A stretch of 64,000 nt of DNA from Chryseolinea serpens (GCF_900129725.1 NZ_FQWQ01000003.1:62001-126000), one strand, 5' to 3'. Shown: positions 23,595 to 33,582, counted from the first letter of the stretch. Numbers and translations are program-made. Notes: a model not told the origin generated them from the letters alone.

Positions 23595-24218
23595 ATGTCC
23601 AGCATCGTATCGTTCATCAGCCGCAAAGGAGGCACCGGAAAGACCACCAACGCCATTAATCTGGCCACCACCCTGCACCACATGGGCAAACGCATCCTGC
23701 TGGTGGAAACCGACACGAACTACACGTTGAACACCCTCCGGAAGATGGAGATGTTCAAGGCCAAAGACGGCGTGAAAGGCTTCGAGCTGCTGGGTTCGGG
23801 TGATGCCCAGGTGGCGGACGAGCTGTCCCAATTGAAAGCCAGCAAAAAGAACGACATCATTATCGTGGACAGCGCCGGCAAAACCACCGACGAGGGGATC
23901 AAAAAGCTCTGCCTGGTGAGCGACATTGTGGTGGTGCCGACCAGCCTGACCCAAAACGACCTGCTGGTGACCTACCAGACCGTGGCCGACCTGGCGCCGG
24001 CCCGCGAGTTGAACCCGCGGTTGAAGATCGCCATCTTGCCCAACCGTATCCACAGCGGCACCAACCTCTATACCGTGCGTGAACACCTCAAAAACCTGGA
24101 TGCCATAATTCTGCCGGTGATCGTGCCTCAGAAAAATCTTTTCGTAAATTTCAGTACGCTGGAGGCCGAAAAAGCCTATCAGCCCATCGCCCAAGCCATT
24201 CTGAACACTCTCGCATGA
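23595..24218 (+). CDS. ParA-family ATPase (orphan, MipZ/Soj-like)
   Basis: A 207-residue P-loop protein with the deviant Walker A KGGTGKTT (residues 11-18, signature Lys 11), Walker B DIIIVDSAGKTTDEG at about 92, and a MinD/ParA-like C-terminal half. At 207 residues it is a minimal ParA without an N-terminal HTH. Such proteins position chromosomes, plasmids or protein clusters by ATP-driven dimer cycling. No parB or centromere-like repeats are adjacent. It overlaps the next gene by 4 bp (ATGA), so that protein is a likely partner or cargo adaptor. Confidence 0.85.
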   Translation: MSSIVSFISRKGGTGKTTNAINLATTLHHMGKRILLVETDTNYTLNTLRKMEMFKAKDGVKGFELLGSGDAQVADELSQLKASKKNDIIIVDSAGKTTDEGIKKLCLVSDIVVVPTSLTQNDLLVTYQTVADLAPARELNPRLKIAILPNRIHSGTNLYTVREHLKNLDAIILPVIVPQKNLFVNFSTLEAEKAYQPIAQAILNTLA

Positions 24219-24616
24219 GCAAGAAAAAGAACACGTTAAAAGACCTCGACGAATTTTTGAAACAACAGGCTGCCACACTGGTGTCGCCTCCTTCCTTGCG
24301 CGAGAAAATCGAAGAGACTGCACCCCCGGCCCCGGCGATCAAAGAGCAACCGAAAGCGGAAGCCCCTCCACCGGCACCCCAGGCCAGCACCACGCCCGGG
24401 GAAGTGAGCTCCGCCAGCATCCTGGAGGACCTGAAAACCCTGTCTGAAAAGGAAGGCGTTTTCTTTCGCCAGAAGCTGTATGACCTCATCATCCAGACGC
24501 TGGAAACACAAAAGAAATCCCTCCCCGAAGATAAAATGCTTATCAACACGGCCCTCTATCTCAAGAGCGGCAATCTTTGGAAAGAGGCCATCCGCGAATA
24601 CTGGAAAAAACAGTAG
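24215..24616 (+). CDS. Small uncharacterised partner of the ParA protein
   Basis: A 133-residue protein, translationally coupled to ParA through ATGA. It has a charged N-terminal helix (KKKNTLKDLDEFLKQQ), a Pro/Ala-rich unstructured middle at about 35-65 (TAPPAPAIKEQPKAEAPPP) and a helical C-terminal domain (SILEDLKTLSEKEGVFFRQK, ending AIREYWKKQ). I recognise no family. A short N-terminal basic segment followed by a flexible linker would suit a ParA-stimulating peptide attached to a cargo domain; that is inference from the layout. Confidence 0.6.
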   Translation: MSKKKNTLKDLDEFLKQQAATLVSPPSLREKIEETAPPAPAIKEQPKAEAPPPAPQASTTPGEVSSASILEDLKTLSEKEGVFFRQKLYDLIIQTLETQKKSLPEDKMLINTALYLKSGNLWKEAIREYWKKQ

Positions 24617-24727
24617 CCTGTGACCCAGCAGGGCAACAAGAGACCGGTGATCACCTCATGGGTAATCCAATTATGTTGTTAAGTTTGCTGGCACAGACCA
24701 AGAGAAAATACCCTAAACAGAAATGAT

Positions 24728-25873
24728 ATGAAGTTTGGAACGAAAGCCGTGCACGCGGGTGTGGAACCCGATCCGTCGACGGGTGCGATCATGACGCCGA
24801 TCTATCAAACCTCCACCTATGTGCAGGAGTCGCCGGCGAAACATAAAGGATATGCCTATGCGCGGGGCGCCAACCCCACGCGAAATGCGCTTCAGAAAAG
24901 TATTGCCGCCCTCGAGAATGGCAAGTTCGCCATTTGTTTTTCCTCGGGCATGGGCGCGACCGATGCCGTGATCAAGCTGCTCAACCCCGGAGATGAAGTG
25001 ATCACCACCAACGACCTGTATGGCGGATCCTATCGCATGTTCAAGCGCGTGTTTGAAAAATACGGCATCAAATTCCACTTCATCGACCTCACCAAGACGG
25101 CGAACATTCAACCGCTAGTAAACGACAAGACGAAACTGTTTTGGCTGGAGACGCCGACCAACCCGTTGATGAACATTATCGACATCAAAGCATGTGTGGA
25201 CATCGCCAAGAAGAAAAACATCCTGGTGGCGGTAGACAACACCTTCGCCTCACCGTATCTCCAAAATCCGCTCGACCTTGGCGCCGACATCGTGATGCAT
25301 TCCGTGACGAAATATCTCAGCGGCCACTCCGATGTGATCATGGGCGCATTGGTGATGAACGACGAGAAGCTTTACCAGGAACTGGCCTTTCTTCAAAACT
25401 CTTGTGGTGCCGTGCCCGGTCCGCAGGATTCGTTTCTCGTGTTGCGCGGCATCAAGACGCTGCACCTGCGTATGGAGCGGCATTGCCTGAACGGAAAGCG
25501 CATCGCCGAATTCTTGAATACCCATCCCAAGGTGGGGAAAGTATATTGGCCCGGGTTTACCGACCATCCCAATCACGACATCGCGAAAAAACAGATGCGC
25601 GATTTTGGGGGCATGCTCTCCTTTACCCTGAAAGACGACAGCCTGGAGAAAGCCACGAAGCTCATGGAAAGCATGACGCTTTTTTCGCTGGCCGAATCGC
25701 TCGGCGGTGTGGAGTCTCTGATCAATCACCCGGCCTCGATGACGCACGCCAGCATTCCCAAGGAAGAACGCATCAAGAACGGCCTGCTCGATTCGCTCAT
25801 CCGCCTCAGCATCGGGGTGGAGGATGCCGACGATCTGATCGAAGACCTGACGCAGGCCTTGGCGAAAGTCTAG
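24728..25873 (+). CDS. metB: Cystathionine gamma-synthase/lyase-type PLP enzyme
   Basis: A 381-residue trans-sulfuration enzyme. It shows [20 protein letters not shown], the PLP ring-stacking region around YGGSYR, the Asp in [20 protein letters not shown], and the Schiff-base Lys 195 in [12 protein letters not shown]. The C-terminal [17 protein letters not shown] is typical of this class. Its role is sulfur amino-acid metabolism, linking homoserine esters, cysteine and cystathionine. Synthase and gamma-lyase cannot be separated safely from the sequence alone; the gene symbol reflects the closer feel to synthases. It appears to be a single gene with 111 bp upstream. Confidence 0.8.
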   Translation: MKFGTKAVHAGVEPDPSTGAIMTPIYQTSTYVQESPAKHKGYAYARGANPTRNALQKSIAALENGKFAICFSSGMGATDAVIKLLNPGDEVITTNDLYGGSYRMFKRVFEKYGIKFHFIDLTKTANIQPLVNDKTKLFWLETPTNPLMNIIDIKACVDIAKKKNILVAVDNTFASPYLQNPLDLGADIVMHSVTKYLSGHSDVIMGALVMNDEKLYQELAFLQNSCGAVPGPQDSFLVLRGIKTLHLRMERHCLNGKRIAEFLNTHPKVGKVYWPGFTDHPNHDIAKKQMRDFGGMLSFTLKDDSLEKATKLMESMTLFSLAESLGGVESLINHPASMTHASIPKEERIKNGLLDSLIRLSIGVEDADDLIEDLTQALAKV

Positions 25874-25973
25874 GAAGGCAACAAACCCCCGTTCATGATC
25901 CATCCGAAACCTAAACAGGAAGCCTGCACGGCGGCAGGGTGCTGGAGATGCATAGTTTAAAACTTCAAATACC

Positions 25974-27200
25974 GTGAATCAGAAAGATCTCAAACAACTT
26001 TTCAGCATTCCAGTCATCGTTGCCGCCCTGGGCTATTTTGTTGATATCTACGATCTGCTGCTGTTTAGCATTGTGCGCCGTCCAAGCCTGATGGCAATGG
26101 GTGTCGCGGAGGGAGACTTGCAAACCCAGGGAGAGTTTTTGATACAATCTCAGATGGCAGGCTTGCTGGTAGGGGGGATCATCTGGGGCATCATGGGCGA
26201 TAAACGCGGGAGGCTTTCGGTATTGTTCGGATCGATCCTGTTGTATTCGCTGGCCAACATTGCCAACGGTTTTGCCGCCACCGTAGATCAGTATGCATGG
26301 CTCCGGTTCATTGCCGGCATTGGCCTTGCGGGAGAACTTGGCGCAGGCGTTACGCTGGTTTCGGAGACGTTGCCTACGCACTTGCGTGGTTATGGCACAA
26401 CGGTTATTGCCACCGTTGGTTTGATGGGTGCCGTGGTGGCCAACTTTCTCTCGAAAGCCTACGACTGGCACGTCTCTTATTTTATTGGAGGAGGATTGGG
26501 ATTGATGCTCCTCATAGCCCGCGTGAGTGTGTTCGAATCGGGCATTTTCCTGAAGACAAAAACGATGGATGTTCAACGGGGAAACTTCTTCCAGTTGTTC
26601 ACAAAACGCAGCCGCTTTCTGAAGTTCATGGGGTGTATTTTTATCGGTCTGCCCATCTGGTTCACCATCGGTATTTTGGTGACGTTCTCGCCGGAGTTTG
26701 CGCCTACGTTGGGAATACAAGGCACGGTGCTGGCCGGCGACGCGGTGATGTATTGCTACATCGGGTTGGCCACGGGCGATATGACCAGCGGGCTCATCAG
26801 CCAGGCGATCGGCTCGCGGAAAAAAGTCGTCGCGGTTTTTATACTGCTCACTTTAGCATTCTTTTTCCTGTATCTTTTTATGCCTGTGCACACGACCACC
26901 TTCTTTTATTTCGTGTGCTTTTTACTCGGCGTGGGCATCGGTTACTGGGCTTTGTTTGTGACCATAGCTGCCGAGCAGTTTGGGACCAACCTACGGTCGA
27001 CCGTGGCCACCACAGTGCCGAACTTCATCCGGGGAACGGTTATTCCACTGACCCTTGCTTTTAAGTTTTTGAGAGGGCAGGTGGGCGACATTCATGGCGC
27101 GCTGATAATTGGTGTGACAACGATTATCATCGCTTTTATTGCCCTGCGGGCTATTGACGAGACTTTTGGACGCGATATGAATTTTGAGGAGATAGACTAG
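25974..27200 (+). CDS. MFS transporter, metabolite:H+ symporter-like
   Basis: A 408-residue protein with 12 predicted membrane segments. The MFS signature between TM2 and TM3 is present as GIMGDKRGRLSVLFGS, and GLAGELGAGVTLVSETLPT marks the TM4-TM5 region, as in sugar/metabolite:proton symporters. The early FVDIYDLLLFSIV in TM1 is also typical. The substrate is unknown. It starts with GTG at 25974; no upstream ATG in frame fits the TM1 position. It lies 100 bp after the metB-like gene and could be read through from it. Confidence 0.8.
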   Translation: MNQKDLKQLFSIPVIVAALGYFVDIYDLLLFSIVRRPSLMAMGVAEGDLQTQGEFLIQSQMAGLLVGGIIWGIMGDKRGRLSVLFGSILLYSLANIANGFAATVDQYAWLRFIAGIGLAGELGAGVTLVSETLPTHLRGYGTTVIATVGLMGAVVANFLSKAYDWHVSYFIGGGLGLMLLIARVSVFESGIFLKTKTMDVQRGNFFQLFTKRSRFLKFMGCIFIGLPIWFTIGILVTFSPEFAPTLGIQGTVLAGDAVMYCYIGLATGDMTSGLISQAIGSRKKVVAVFILLTLAFFFLYLFMPVHTTTFFYFVCFLLGVGIGYWALFVTIAAEQFGTNLRSTVATTVPNFIRGTVIPLTLAFKFLRGQVGDIHGALIIGVTTIIIAFIALRAIDETFGRDMNFEEID

Positions 27201-27275
27201 CGGGCTTTTGGCGCCAAAATGGTTCTTGTGAAAGATTAACTTTATTGCAATCTTTCCATGTAAAAAGATTCACGC

Positions 27276-29345
27276 GTGTTGAAGAAGCCCCTCATTCTTT
27301 CCCTGTTCCTACTTTTTTGGTCGACCTGCACAATTGCCCAGAACCTGCATTTAATAGACAGCCTATCCCGGAAATTGCATTCGGCGGAGGGCAAAATCCG
27401 TTTCGAACTTCTGAACGACGTCGCCTGGGAATACCGGTTTTCTTATCCCGACAGCACCGTATTTTATGCCCGCCAGTCCTATGACCTCGGGCAGCGCCTC
27501 AAGCTTCCTTCAGGCTTGGCGGAGCCCCTCAACTTTATCGGTGTAGCCCTCAACTACAAGGGCGACCGGATCGGCGCATTCGACAACTATGAGCAAGCCC
27601 TGAAGGTCGCCATCGACCAAAAGGACTCCATCCAAATCGCCTACTCCAACAACAACCTGGGTAGGCTTTTCTTCGAGCAGGGCCTGCTGGCGCGCTCCTA
27701 TGATTATTTCATCCGCGCCCTTTCCATCTTCGAAAATCTGAACGACTCCAGCGGTCTGGCCTACACCTACCAAAGCCTGGCCAACCTCTACAAATCCCAG
27801 CACGACTATCCGAAAGCCGAAAGCAACTATCTCAAGGCAAACAAGATCCGGCTGGCGCTGGGCAACACGCGCGACATCATGTCGGGCTATTCGCAAACGG
27901 CCCGATTCTACCAGGACAACAACCAACACGACAAGGCCCTTCGCTACCTGCACCTGGCCGACTCTGCCGGGCAAGTGATCCACGACGAGATCAACCTAGC
28001 CGAGGTGCACATTTCGTTGTCGGAAAGTTTTCTCAACAAGGGCGAGCTCGAGGAAGCGGAGAGCATTTGCGCGCAAGCGCTGAAGGTGATTGCCGAGAAA
28101 CGCAACATGCGCATGCTGCCACAAGCCTACATTTCCATGGGGCAAATCAAATTGGCGCAGCGCGACCTCACGGCGGCGAAGAAATTTTTCAACCTTGGCC
28201 TCGACATCGCCAAGTCCACCAACGACATTGCTTCGAAGATGGAGGCGCACTATTACCTCTGGAAAATATCCGAAAAAGAGAAAAACAAATTTTCGGAGCT
28301 CACCAACCTCAACGCCTACCTGTTGCTGAAAGATTCCATCAAAGACCTGGACCTCGCACGTCAGGTGGAGCGGCTGCAATTTGAGATCGAGATCGAGCGC
28401 AAGGAACGGGAAAACGAATTGTTGAAAGTGGACCAGGTGAAGACAGAAGCCATCATCAAGCAACAGCGCCTGTCGAATATCATCCTGGGCACCATCATCG
28501 TGGCCGTGAGCTTGCTGGGTTTTGTGCAATGGCGCAGCAGCAAGAAACGCCGCGAGAGCAACGAGAAGCTGGCCCAACAGAACCAGTTCATCCAAAACCA
28601 GCGTGAAGAGATCGTCGACCAAAACGAAAAGCTCTCCCGTCGCAATCAGCAGTTGTCGGACCTCAACCATGAAAAGGATACGCTCATGAGCATTGTGGCG
28701 CACGACCTCAAGTCGCCGCTCAACCGCATCAAAGGCATTACCGACCTCATGGAGATGGAGGGGCATCTCAACAAGGATCAGCAGGACTACGTGCGCATGA
28801 CAAAAGACGCCACGCAAGCGGGACTGGACCTGATCAAGGATTTGCTCGATGTGCACATGCTCGAGGAAAGTGTGATCCTCAACCTTTCTACGTTCGACAT
28901 CAGCGCATTCTTGTTGGAAAAGACCAACAACATACTGCCCGCCGCCGAGGCCAAAAGCATCCACCTTCATATTGCAAAAATCGAGAGCGTTGAAGTGCAG
29001 ATGGATGCCGACTACCTCAGCCGCATCGTAGACAACCTACTCACCAACGCCGTCAAGTTTTCGAAACGGCAGACCGCCGTGGCGGTGTCGGCGGGAAAAT
29101 CCAACGGCGAGCTTTGGATCTCCATCAGCGACCAAGGGCAGGGCTTTTCCGAAAAGGATAAGCTGCAACTGTTCCAAAAATTCAAGAAACTGAGCGCCCG
29201 CCCCACGGACGGGGAGTCGTCTAACGGGCTTGGGTTGGCCATTGTAAAGACCCTGGTCGACCGCCTGAAAGGCAGTATTGTCCTGGAATCCGAGCAAGGA
29301 AAAGGGAGCACCTTCATAATCCGGTTCCCGCTACACAACAACTGA
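27276..29345 (+). CDS. TPR-containing sensor histidine kinase
   Basis: A 689-residue protein. It has a signal sequence (residues 1-21), a periplasmic array of about seven TPR-like repeats (60-340), one membrane span at 401-418, a coiled coil at 420-465, and HisKA with the phospho-acceptor His 476 in VAHDLKSPLN. HATPase boxes are NLLTNAVKFS and GLGLAIVKTLVDRLKGSI. TPR-type periplasmic sensors of this kind are common in Bacteroidota. No response regulator is next to it, so its partner lies elsewhere. The GTG start at 27276 is preferred because it precedes MLKKPLILSL, a good signal peptide. Confidence 0.87.
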   Translation: MLKKPLILSLFLLFWSTCTIAQNLHLIDSLSRKLHSAEGKIRFELLNDVAWEYRFSYPDSTVFYARQSYDLGQRLKLPSGLAEPLNFIGVALNYKGDRIGAFDNYEQALKVAIDQKDSIQIAYSNNNLGRLFFEQGLLARSYDYFIRALSIFENLNDSSGLAYTYQSLANLYKSQHDYPKAESNYLKANKIRLALGNTRDIMSGYSQTARFYQDNNQHDKALRYLHLADSAGQVIHDEINLAEVHISLSESFLNKGELEEAESICAQALKVIAEKRNMRMLPQAYISMGQIKLAQRDLTAAKKFFNLGLDIAKSTNDIASKMEAHYYLWKISEKEKNKFSELTNLNAYLLLKDSIKDLDLARQVERLQFEIEIERKERENELLKVDQVKTEAIIKQQRLSNIILGTIIVAVSLLGFVQWRSSKKRRESNEKLAQQNQFIQNQREEIVDQNEKLSRRNQQLSDLNHEKDTLMSIVAHDLKSPLNRIKGITDLMEMEGHLNKDQQDYVRMTKDATQAGLDLIKDLLDVHMLEESVILNLSTFDISAFLLEKTNNILPAAEAKSIHLHIAKIESVEVQMDADYLSRIVDNLLTNAVKFSKRQTAVAVSAGKSNGELWISISDQGQGFSEKDKLQLFQKFKKLSARPTDGESSNGLGLAIVKTLVDRLKGSIVLESEQGKGSTFIIRFPLHNN

Positions 29346-29484
29346 TTTTCCCCAAACGCTGACCTGGGGTGGACCTTTATTGGTTTTCCGTTGCGGTTTC
29401 GCGCCCTCCAAAAAAAGACATTTCCTCCATTAAACCTCCATCCCACACCTGCGTCTAACGGCCAAATCAAACACATTGGAAGAC

Positions 29485-29811
29485 ATGAAAAAGGTGATGG
29501 TTCTTTTTGCTTTTGTAGCGGTGGTCGGTTTATATCAGGCGAAGGCCCAGGTGGCCACGCCCGGGGTCGATCAGCGGGAGGGGTTGCAGCGCGAACGCAT
29601 CCGCAGTGGCGCCGCCAGTGGCGAGCTTACCCGCCGGGAAACGGCCCATGCCCGACGCGATCAGCGCAGCATCCGCCGGACGGAGCGCCGCGCAAAAGCG
29701 GATGGGGAAGTGACACGCCAGGAACGCGCACAGATCCAGCATAAACAGAATCGCGCCAGCCGTCAGCTGCGGCGCAATAAACACGATGCACAGGTTCGTC
29801 CGGGTGCCTGA
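29485..29811 (+). CDS. Small secreted basic protein with two RRE-type repeats
   Basis: A 108-residue protein from ATG 29485. It has the signal peptide MKKVMVLFAFVAVVGLYQAK. The mature part is very Arg-rich, with two related blocks: SGELTRRETAHARRDQ and DGEVTRQERAQIQHKQ. The Gly-x-Leu/Val-Thr-Arg-x-Glu core gives a weak EF-hand-like look, but no complete calcium loop is present. The function is not known. It ends 2 bp before the stop of a convergent gene. An upstream TTG at 29476 would add three residues; ATG is preferred because it begins the signal peptide. Confidence 0.65.
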   Translation: MKKVMVLFAFVAVVGLYQAKAQVATPGVDQREGLQRERIRSGAASGELTRRETAHARRDQRSIRRTERRAKADGEVTRQERAQIQHKQNRASRQLRRNKHDAQVRPGA

Positions 29812-29813
29812 TC

Positions 29814-30791
29814 TTATTTTCCGCCGGCGCGCGCGATGAAGTCATTCAAGATACTTTTCAGGCGCCGGCGCGAAACATCTTGTTCATATTTGGCTTCGCG
29901 GTAGGATTTGGTGAGCGTTTCCATCTCGGGTGAGGATTTCGCATAGAGCATCCGTTGCATGAATTCGTCGGCATACCAATACGAGTTTTCCGGGAGATTT
30001 TTCAAGGAGCGAAACATGTATTGATACACGTCGTCGCTCTCTTTGCCGACGTAGACGAGATCGATGAGGCCGAGGTTGTTGTATTCGGTTTCGGTGCTGG
30101 TGAGCAAGGCGGTGCGGAGGCGTTCTTTTTGCTCGGGGCTGAGGAGGAAACGGAAGAATTCAAAGGGGTTGCGGGCGTAGTAGGACATGAAGTCGCTTTC
30201 GGGGGACAGTTCGTAAACGCCTTCCCAACGTGTCGCCTCGTTTTCGGCGCATCGTACCAGCCACTCCACGGTTTCCATATATTTATCAAGTCCGTCGGGG
30301 CGGGCCATGATGCGTTGCATTTCGCGGATGCGTTTTTTGTAGACTTCTATTTGTGGAAGCTCGAGCGTTTTAGCGCCGTAGGAGGGGGTGTGGGTGTAGT
30401 ACTCTCCGCTTTCGTTTTTCTTCAGGAATAAAAGCACTTCCGTGCCCACTCTAAACTGGTCGGGCGCGGGACGGACCATGAAGGGTTCGAATGAGAGCTC
30501 GATGATGGATTCCTGTATTTCCCCTTGCAGCATTTCCCGCACGAGGATGCGCGCGATAGAATAGTCTACGGAATAGCCTTTCTGAAAATATTCCTGGAGC
30601 GAGAGTCCTCCGGTGGTGGAGTCGGGTTGTTGTTCATTTGTATTTTCCAGCACGTCACGAATGTCCATGACGTAGCCCACCAGGATATAGTCACTTTCGA
30701 TCACCAGCGTGCGCAGGGGTGCCGGGCTGATGGGGTACGAGAACGCGGATAAGCCAACCAGAACAAAGCATGCGATCAAAAGACGTTTCAT
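29814..30791 (-). CDS. Secreted protein of unknown function
   Basis: A 325-residue protein from ATG 30791, chosen because it starts a signal peptide (MKRLLIACFVLVGLSAFSYP); the frame extends upstream without similarity or a good signal. The N-terminal half is beta-rich (LRTLVIESDYILVGYVMDI, FRVGTEVLLFLKKNESGEYY) and the C-terminal half helical (EQKERLRTALLTSTETEYNN). The first half resembles proteins that bind metals or report on secreted turnover, but no family is secure. It converges on the small basic protein gene, with 2 bp between stops. Confidence 0.6.
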   Translation of the reverse strand: MKRLLIACFVLVGLSAFSYPISPAPLRTLVIESDYILVGYVMDIRDVLENTNEQQPDSTTGGLSLQEYFQKGYSVDYSIARILVREMLQGEIQESIIELSFEPFMVRPAPDQFRVGTEVLLFLKKNESGEYYTHTPSYGAKTLELPQIEVYKKRIREMQRIMARPDGLDKYMETVEWLVRCAENEATRWEGVYELSPESDFMSYYARNPFEFFRFLLSPEQKERLRTALLTSTETEYNNLGLIDLVYVGKESDDVYQYMFRSLKNLPENSYWYADEFMQRMLYAKSSPEMETLTKSYREAKYEQDVSRRRLKSILNDFIARAGGK

Positions 30792-31075
30792 AAGAAAACA
30801 GTTAAGGTGATCGTAAAAATGCCAGTCACGCGAAAACAAGCGCCAAAAATCATTCCATACCTGTATTGAATCCCGGAGACGGGGAAAAGTCACGGTAGCG
30901 GTAGGGAATTTAGGAGATATCTCTATCCGGAGCAACCGAAACTCGATAAAAGGGTAGGGCTGGCGTGGAGTATTGCCCGCGTCCCATCCCATTTCCGGCC
31001 AAAATCCGTCCGGCGCTGTCAAGACGCCGTTTTTTTTAACTCAGGAAATGACCTGCAGAAACTTCATACACCGGT

Positions 31076-31240
31076 TTATTTCCTGCCGATCACATAATAT
31101 AAAATGGGGCCCAGCACTGGCAGTAGCACGACGGCAATGATCCACAATATTTTCTTTTCGTTGTCTTTGTTGCTTCTCAGGATGTCGAGGATCACAACAA
31201 CATCGAGGATGAGAATGAGGAGAGATATCAGGCGTCCCAT
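31076..31240 (-). CDS. Small PLDc_N-type membrane protein, 54 residues
   Basis: The frame runs from ATG 31240 to TAA 31076-31078. The product begins MGRLISLLILILDVVVILDI, has a short charged loop (LRSNKDNEKK), then a second span with ILWIIAVVLLPVLGPILYY and ends VIGRK. Two spans with the PVLGPILYYxxGR end are the hallmark of the phospholipase-D N-terminal membrane domain (PLDc_N) proteins, here alone without a catalytic domain. Its function alone is unknown. It lies 9 bp downstream of the OmpA-type lipoprotein gene on the same strand, so it is probably co-transcribed. Confidence 0.8.
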   Translation of the reverse strand: MGRLISLLILILDVVVILDILRSNKDNEKKILWIIAVVLLPVLGPILYYVIGRK

Positions 31241-31249
31241 AGGTAAGGT

Positions 31250-32203
31250 TTAGTTTGATTCCAGGATTTTGAAAAGTTCGTCAAGATTGGGGGTGATGAT
31301 GATTTCCGTGCGACGGTTCTTTTGTTTGTTTTGCGGCGTGTCGTTGGCGGCCAGCTGCATATATTCACCGCGGCCCGACGGCGTGACCTGTTTAGAGCTC
31401 ACACCCGCTTTGGTCAGGATCTTGGTGATGGAGGTGGCACGCATCACGCTGAGATCCCAGTTGTCGTTCATGTACTGCGATTTTTTGGAGATGGGCACAT
31501 TGTCGGTGTGGCCTTCCACGAGGATGTTGATGTCCTTTTGATCTTTGATGGCCTTGGCCAATTGCTGCAGGGCCGTAACGCCTTTGCTGTCGACTTCAAT
31601 GCTCCCGGAACCAAAGAGCAATTGTTCGGCCAGGGAAACATATACTTTGCCATTCTTCACCTTCACCGTGATGTCGCCTTCCTTGAAGTTGAGCAAGGCG
31701 CCAGTGATCTTGTTCTTTAGGTCTTGCACGGCCTTGTCTTTGGCGGCCAGCACCTGCTCGAGTTCTTTCACTTTTTTCTCGCGCTCGGCAAGTCCCACGC
31801 TCAGCGAGTCGTTGAGCTTGCGGGTTTGTTCGAGGTTTTGCTGGATGGCCAGGAGTTGTTCTTGTTGTTGGGTGAGGTCGCGGTTCAGCTTGCCACTGCT
31901 GGTCATCAGGTTTTTATAGGTTGTGTTTAATTGGCTGTGTTCTTTCTCCAACGTCGCCAGCCGTTGCGCGGTATTTCGTTTGTCGATACCCAGGTTGGTG
32001 GTGTCTTCCTTCAGGAGGGCGAGTTTGTCGTTGAGATCTTTCAGGTCGGCGTTGGCTTTGTCGAGTGCGGTGGCGCGATCGGAGAGATCGGAGTCGGTTT
32101 GTATTTTTTGTGCGAGCAGCGCGTCGTATTTCTTTTTAGAGACGATGCACGATGAAAACAGGGAGCACAACAGCAGACCGACTAGAATTTTGTTCAGGAA
32201 CAT
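31250..32203 (-). CDS. OmpA-family lipoprotein with coiled coil
   Basis: A 317-residue protein. The signal peptide ends in the lipobox FSSC. A long coiled coil at about 25-165 (repeated leucine/aspartate heptads such as LEKEHSQLNTTYKNL) leads to a C-terminal OmpA/MotB domain with GHTDNVPISKKSQYMNDNWD, AGVSSKQVTPSGRGE and RRTEIIITPN, which binds peptidoglycan. The protein should anchor the outer membrane to the cell wall. The PLDc_N gene follows it at 9 bp. The 271-bp gap to the rightward lipoprotein gene should hold divergent promoters. Confidence 0.85.
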   Translation of the reverse strand: MFLNKILVGLLLCSLFSSCIVSKKKYDALLAQKIQTDSDLSDRATALDKANADLKDLNDKLALLKEDTTNLGIDKRNTAQRLATLEKEHSQLNTTYKNLMTSSGKLNRDLTQQQEQLLAIQQNLEQTRKLNDSLSVGLAEREKKVKELEQVLAAKDKAVQDLKNKITGALLNFKEGDITVKVKNGKVYVSLAEQLLFGSGSIEVDSKGVTALQQLAKAIKDQKDINILVEGHTDNVPISKKSQYMNDNWDLSVMRATSITKILTKAGVSSKQVTPSGRGEYMQLAANDTPQNKQKNRRTEIIITPNLDELFKILESN

Positions 32204-32474
32204 ACGGATCGAAGAGATTATGGTTATAGGTGATTTTCGTTTTTTCGTACGCTATACGGAGTCTTTTCTACGCGTGGCGGAGTATAATTTAGGGAGGGTT
32301 TACAACCTTTTACAAGCATCTTGTGTCACGCCTGGTGAATGAAATTATTTTTAAATTTTCTGCAACCCTTTCCGTTGGCATCGCCGTATAAGCCCCTATT
32401 GATTTTTGAAATGCATCTCCGGAAAGTGCAGTGACACGAAAGTAAAAACAAAACCCTCAAATCGTAAATTTTTT

Positions 32475-33560
32475 ATGACCCTTACCCAAAAGACCCTCTC
32501 TATTTTTTCTTTCTCCCTGCTGGTCGCCCTCTCGGCCTGCAACAAAGATGACGATCAGGTTAGCCAGCCCTCGAAAGAGGACGCGAAAACGAAGATCTCG
32601 AAATTCAACACCGATGCCAAGACCGATCTGCAGGATCTTTCCAGCGCCGAAGGCTTCAAGGCCGTGAAGGACTTTTTCGAGCTCACCTCCTCCGACGATC
32701 CCTTTGGCCGCGCAGCCGAACAGAACTCCAAACACTTCTTCCGCGACAAAGGCAAAGCGTTTCGTTCTGTGTTTGCTACCGCCAAAGCCGCCACCGGCCG
32801 CACACAAGGCGACGAGCCCTTTGACTTCGCCGCCAACACCGGCGTCTATGCCTGGAACGCGCAGAACGAAGTCTTTGAAAGAACGGCCGATGCCAGCACC
32901 ATCCGCATCCAATTTCCCACCGAAGGCTCTGCCACCAACGACGCCGAACTCAAACTGTCGGCCTACACGGAAGTGGAGGTTTACGATGAAGAAAACCAGG
33001 AATACTTTTACCAACCCGAGGAATTGAAAGCCGAGCTGTTTGTCAGCAACGAAAAACTTGCCGCACTCAACCTTGAAATTACCTGGGACGACTACGGCTT
33101 CCCCCTGACAGCCGACATCAGCGCCCTGGCAAAACCTTTCACCGTCAACGTTGGGTTCGACGTTACCAACAGCACCACGTCCACGCTGACCGTTGCATTG
33201 CTGCGCGACCAGACCACGTTGGTGAGCACGCAGGTGACGGCTACCTATAAAGACAACACCAAGTCGGAAGAAAGTCTGAAAAAGATCGATGGATATGTAC
33301 AAGTGAAGAACCTCAAGCTGGAAGGCACCATTGATGTAGAAGCTGCCAACCACTCAGAAGTTAATTGGAACGACATTGTGAAGCTTGCGCTGAAGGCCGA
33401 CAATGAAAAGATCGGTGATATTGTGATCGTGGATGAAAATGAAAAACCTGTAGCCTACCTGCAATATGCAGACGGCTCAAAAGAAAAACTCGAAACGGTA
33501 CTGAAGCCCGTGTTGGATGAGGTAGATGCACTGCGTGACGACCTGGAGGTCAACGGCTGA
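32475..33560 (+). CDS. Lipoprotein of unknown function
   Basis: A 361-residue protein from ATG 32475, chosen for its lipoprotein signal (MTLTQKTLSIFSFSLLVALS with lipobox SAC); a frame from 32406 adds 23 residues without a signal. The mature part begins with an acidic, helical segment (KDDDQVSQPSKEDAKTKISK) and continues with beta-strands, including ELKLSAYTEVEVYDEENQ and VNVGFDVTNSTTSTLTVALL. It probably faces the periplasm or the surface. I do not recognise a domain. A strong terminator follows at 33583. Confidence 0.65.
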   Translation: MTLTQKTLSIFSFSLLVALSACNKDDDQVSQPSKEDAKTKISKFNTDAKTDLQDLSSAEGFKAVKDFFELTSSDDPFGRAAEQNSKHFFRDKGKAFRSVFATAKAATGRTQGDEPFDFAANTGVYAWNAQNEVFERTADASTIRIQFPTEGSATNDAELKLSAYTEVEVYDEENQEYFYQPEELKAELFVSNEKLAALNLEITWDDYGFPLTADISALAKPFTVNVGFDVTNSTTSTLTVALLRDQTTLVSTQVTATYKDNTKSEESLKKIDGYVQVKNLKLEGTIDVEAANHSEVNWNDIVKLALKADNEKIGDIVIVDENEKPVAYLQYADGSKEKLETVLKPVLDEVDALRDDLEVNG

Positions 33561-33582
33561 TCAGCAAGCGTTCAAGTTTCGG

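Noticed and set aside
23595-24218. ParA gene as a plasmid partition locus
   Set aside because: It has no ParB, no iterons and core-type neighbours on both sides.
30792-31022. N-terminal extension of the secreted protein at 29814-30791
   Set aside because: The extension would bury the signal peptide and lacks any feature.
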